From: Clostridia bacterium
GTDB lineage: Bacteria > Bacillota > Clostridia > Oscillospirales > CAG-272
NCBI GenBank assembly: GCA_017958705.1
Contig: JAGDCE010000381.1
Coordinates: 1 to 7,401, forward strand
Length of the DNA stretch: 7,401 nucleotides
Direction of reading: 5' to 3'
Below, in pieces: positions 5,015 through 7,401 of this stretch. Position 1 is the first letter of the stretch. Every line of letters starts with the position of its first letter. Position numbers and translations under genes: made by a program. Under the pieces are notes generated by a model. That model was not told the DNA's origin, made no database searches, and saw nothing but the letters and a program-made list of their open reading frames with translations.

Positions 5015-6360
5015 TGGGAAGACTTTTCGGGACCGACGGCGTTCGCGGAGTAGCAAATACAGAGCTGTCATGCGAGCTCGCGATGAATATAGGAAGAGCC
5101 GCGGCAACGGTCCTTTCAAAAGGAATGAGACGAAGACCGGTGTTCGTGGTAGGAACGGATACGAGGATCTCTTCGGATATGCTCGCCTCGTCTGTCACGG
5201 CGGGGCTTTGCTCGGTCGGAGCGGACGTAAAGCTGCTCGACGTGGTGCCGACGCCCGCCGTCGCTTACCTCGTCGGCAAATATAAAGCCGACGCGGGGAT
5301 CATGATCTCGGCGTCGCACAACCCGTCCGAATACAACGGTATAAAGGTGTTTTCGGGCGACGGCTACAAGCTCCCCGACGCGCTCGAGGAGCAGATCGAG
5401 GCGATGGTGCTTGACGGTCACGGTGATTTCGGATTCAAACCGGGATCGGGCGTCGGAAAGACGAATTTCGTGGCTGACGCCGTAAAGGATTACGTCGAGC
5501 ATCTGCGCTCGTCGGTGCCGAATTCGCTCGACGGACTGCGCATCGGCGTCGACTGTGCGAACGGCTCGGCGTCCGTAACGGCGGAAAAACTGTTCGCGGC
5601 GCTCGGTGCGGAGGCGCATATAATAAACGCCGATCCCGACGGAGAGAACATTAACGTCAACTGCGGCTCAACGCATATAGAAGGACTCGCGGCATTCGTT
5701 CGCGAGAACGGACTCGACGCCGGCGTGGCGTTCGACGGCGACGCAGACAGATGCCTGTGCGTGGACGAACGCGGCAACGTGATCGACGGCGACGAGATAA
5801 TGGCGATCTGCGCTTTGGATCTGGCGGAGCGCGGCAAGCTGCGCAAACGCACGGTCGTCGGCACGGTGCTGACAAACTTCGGTTTCGGTAAATTCTGCGA
5901 TGAGAACGATATGCGTTTCGTCGCCACGAAGGTCGGCGACAGATTCGTGCTCGAGGAAATGCTGCTCAACGAATATGATTTCGGCGGAGAGCAGAGCGGT
6001 CACATCATTTTCCGTGATTACGCGACGACCGGAGACGGTCAGCTCACCGCGATACAGCTGCTCTCGCTGATGAAGCGCAAGGGCAAAAAGCTTTCGGAAA
6101 TGAAGCTTATGACGAAATATCCTCAGGTCAGCCGCAATATAAGGATAAGCGGCGAGGCAAAGGTGCTTTACTATACGAACGCAAGGATAAAGGAAGCTGT
6201 CGAAGCGGGGAAGAAGACGCTCGGTGCAGACGGCAGAGTAATAGTCCGCCCGTCGGGCACGGAGCCTTTGATCAGAGTCATGACGGAAGGGCTCGACATA
6301 AGCCTGATAGACCGCGTTGCTGATGAAATAGCCGATGTGATAACGGCGGAACTGGGGTAA
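5014..6360 (+). CDS. glmM: Phosphoglucosamine mutase GlmM
   Basis: A full-length 448-residue cytosolic enzyme converting glucosamine-6-phosphate to glucosamine-1-phosphate on the way to UDP-GlcNAc, the precursor of peptidoglycan. All hallmarks are present: GRLFGTDGVRG at the N terminus, the phosphoserine loop SASHNP with S101, the Mg2+ loop D241-G-D-A-D-R246, the sugar-binding GGEQSGH at 324-330 and the phosphate-binding RPSGTEPLIRVM from 412. The GTDGVRG N terminus, SASHNP and length separate it from phosphomannomutase/phosphoglucomutase relatives. The start ATG overlaps the previous stop by one base (TGATG), with GGAGG 10 nt upstream at 4999-5003. Activation by autophosphorylation or kinase is expected from the family. 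It is normally essential, so this operon should be expressed in growing cells, in line with the strong promoter at 3638-3666. Confidence 0.98.
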   Translation: MGRLFGTDGVRGVANTELSCELAMNIGRAAATVLSKGMRRRPVFVVGTDTRISSDMLASSVTAGLCSVGADVKLLDVVPTPAVAYLVGKYKADAGIMISASHNPSEYNGIKVFSGDGYKLPDALEEQIEAMVLDGHGDFGFKPGSGVGKTNFVADAVKDYVEHLRSSVPNSLDGLRIGVDCANGSASVTAEKLFAALGAEAHIINADPDGENINVNCGSTHIEGLAAFVRENGLDAGVAFDGDADRCLCVDERGNVIDGDEIMAICALDLAERGKLRKRTVVGTVLTNFGFGKFCDENDMRFVATKVGDRFVLEEMLLNEYDFGGEQSGHIIFRDYATTGDGQLTAIQLLSLMKRKGKKLSEMKLMTKYPQVSRNIRISGEAKVLYYTNARIKEAVEAGKKTLGADGRVIVRPSGTEPLIRVMTEGLDISLIDRVADEIADVITAELG

Positions 6361-6363
6361 GAG

Positions 6364-7320
6364 ATGCTTTGGCTGTACATTCTGATCGGAGTCGTCGCGC
6401 TGTTTTTGCTGCTTGAGACCGCGATAGCCGTATACTTTTTCAACTTTGCAATAAAGCCGCACCCGTACGATCCGTACAAGAAGCACGAAAAGCATCCGGA
6501 GCTCGATATGGACGCGGAGCTGAAGACCTACGACGACGCGAAAAAAGGGCTTTTGTCGTATGAATACGATACGATACAGCTGATCTCGCGCGACGGACTG
6601 AAGCTTAACGGCAGATATTATCATGCAAAGGCTTCGCGCGGGATAACCGTGATAATGATGCACGGTTACAATAACAACTGGTTTTATCAGTTCGGTTACG
6701 ACGCGCTTTATTACCTTGAGCACGGCTGCGACGTGCTGCTGCCCGACCAGAGAGCGTGCGGCGAAAGCGAAGGGAAGTATATTACGTTCGGAGTATATGA
6801 GAGCGAGGACTGCGCCGACTGGTGCTACCGCGTAAACGAGGAGTATTCGCCTTCGTATATTATTTTGCACGGCATTTCCCTGGGCGGAGCGACGGTCTGC
6901 TGCGCGGCAGGCGAGAAAATGCCGGGCAACGTCGCCGGTATAATCGAGGACTGCGGCTTCACATCGCCGTATGAACAGTTCGTACATAATCTCAAGCCGA
7001 TGAAGCTGCCGCCCGCGCTCGTCCTGCCCGCCACGGAGATGCTGTGCAGGATGAAAGCGGGATACGGATTCCGCCAGAAATGCGCGGCGGAAGTGATAAA
7101 GGAAAACAAGCTCCCGCTGCTCGTCATTCACGGCGCCGAGGACACGTTCGTCCCCACGTGGATGGGAAAGAAAATATATGAAGCCGCAAACTGCGACAAA
7201 GAGCTGCTGCTCGTCGACGGCGCGGATCACGCCATGGCTTACCGCGTAGACGGCGAAAAATGCCGGGCCGCGGCGGCACGGCTGATTTATAAAGCGACAG
7301 GTATCGATATAACGGTCTGA
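6364..7320 (+). CDS. Membrane-anchored alpha/beta hydrolase
   Basis: A 318-residue protein with one hydrophobic segment at about residues 3-29, then an alpha/beta-hydrolase domain. Catalytic features: oxyanion-loop H100-G101, D128-Q-R-x-x-G-E-S-x-G, nucleophile elbow G170-I-S172-L-G174, acid D260 in IHGAED and base H289 in GADHAM. This layout matches Bacillota serine aminopeptidase/esterase-like hydrolases with an N-terminal anchor. The substrate is unknown. The segment has no positive charge before it and many lysines after it (31-44), so the positive-inside rule would place the catalytic domain in the cytosol; eleven cysteines in the domain fit a reducing compartment. ATG 6364 follows the glmM stop by 3 nt, with only a weak site (GGGGTAAGAG). 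No functional link with GlmM is established; a role with lipid or cell-wall esters is possible. Confidence 0.9.
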   Translation: MLWLYILIGVVALFLLLETAIAVYFFNFAIKPHPYDPYKKHEKHPELDMDAELKTYDDAKKGLLSYEYDTIQLISRDGLKLNGRYYHAKASRGITVIMMHGYNNNWFYQFGYDALYYLEHGCDVLLPDQRACGESEGKYITFGVYESEDCADWCYRVNEEYSPSYIILHGISLGGATVCCAAGEKMPGNVAGIIEDCGFTSPYEQFVHNLKPMKLPPALVLPATEMLCRMKAGYGFRQKCAAEVIKENKLPLLVIHGAEDTFVPTWMGKKIYEAANCDKELLLVDGADHAMAYRVDGEKCRAAAARLIYKATGIDITV

Positions 7321-7323
7321 GGA

Positions 7324-7336
7324 GTCGCTTCGCGAC
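7324..7336. repeat. Short hairpin GTCGC-TTC-GCGAC
   Basis: A perfect 5-bp stem with a 3-nt TTC loop begins 3 nt after the stop of the last rightward gene. It is followed by GTTCTTT rather than a clean T-run, so it could be a weak terminator or 3'-end stabiliser. Confidence 0.4.
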
Positions 7337-7396
7337 GTTCTTTGGGGGTCTCCCACCCCTCACGGCTCGGCTAACGCCTCGCCACCCCCAAACAAC
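7337..7396. repeat. Long palindrome with TTTGGGGGT / ACCCCCAAA arms
   Basis: TTTGGGGGT at 7341-7349 is the perfect reverse complement of 7384-7392. Extending outward, 12 of 13 positions pair (7337-7349 with 7384-7396; the single mismatch is C7340 with C7393). The 34-nt interior is GC-rich and can form smaller pairings (GGGG 7345-7348 with CCCC 7356-7359; GGC/GCC around 7369-7378). No T-tract follows, so it is not a standard intrinsic terminator on the plus strand. It resembles a palindromic intergenic repeat unit; the window holds only one copy. Confidence 0.55.
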
Positions 7397-7401
7397 CTGT
7401 C

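Noticed and set aside
5668..7356. Long minus-strand open frame of 562 codons opposite glmM and the hydrolase
   Set aside because: Composition is rich in Arg, His, Val and Tyr with no recognisable domain; it mirrors two well-supported plus-strand genes, as expected of GC-biased antisense frames.

Overview
The window looks like chromosomal DNA from a Gram-positive, Bacillota-type bacterium, most likely an uncultured Clostridia lineage. The evidence is a moderately GC-rich coding sequence, purine-rich Shine-Dalgarno sites of the GGAGG type, a lipoprotein with a lipobox, tightly packed genes, and a glmM preceded by a GlmU-C-like acetyltransferase, an arrangement I recall from Clostridia. The taxonomy is inference from style and family resemblance, not from a marker gene. 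I see no rRNA, tRNA, CRISPR array, insertion sequence, integrase or phage gene.

The layout is two divergent operons leaving one intergenic region (about 3499-3719). The leftward operon (3498 down to 68) has four genes: a short-chain dehydrogenase, a ComEC-like metallo-beta-lactamase-fold lipoprotein, a class C beta-lactamase-family serine hydrolase and a HAD phosphatase of the 5'-nucleotidase-like type. Junctions are ATGA overlaps (2674-2677 and 703-706) or a 1-nt gap (1840), so the four are almost certainly co-transcribed and translationally coupled. A fifth leftward gene may begin at 25 and run off the left edge. The four families share no obvious pathway.

The rightward operon (3720 to 7320) also has four genes: a small protein resembling permuted papain-like (YiiX/C92-type) cysteine peptidases, a left-handed beta-helix acyltransferase resembling the GlmU C-terminal domain, phosphoglucosamine mutase GlmM, and a membrane-anchored alpha/beta hydrolase. 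Junctions are a 4-nt overlap, a 1-nt overlap and a 3-nt gap. The central pair points to amino-sugar and UDP-GlcNAc precursor supply for the cell wall: GlmM makes glucosamine-1-phosphate and the acyltransferase keeps the residue corresponding to the GlmU acetyl-transfer histidine. The two flanking hydrolases may act on envelope material, but that is a guess.

The most instructive non-coding DNA is the divergent promoter region. It holds a perfect sigma-70/A-type promoter rightward (TTGACA-17-TATAAT) and a near-perfect extended one leftward (TTGACA-17-TAAAAT). A perfect 9-bp inverted repeat straddles the rightward -35 box, and an exact 9-bp direct repeat is shared between the two promoter regions. 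Both promoters also settle start codons: the longest open frames on each side would start inside or upstream of the promoter elements. After the rightward operon, the last 80 bases hold a small hairpin and a long-armed palindrome without a T-tract, possibly a dispersed repeat or atypical terminator. I found no clearly new multi-gene system; the notable points are the regulatory architecture and the domain variants.
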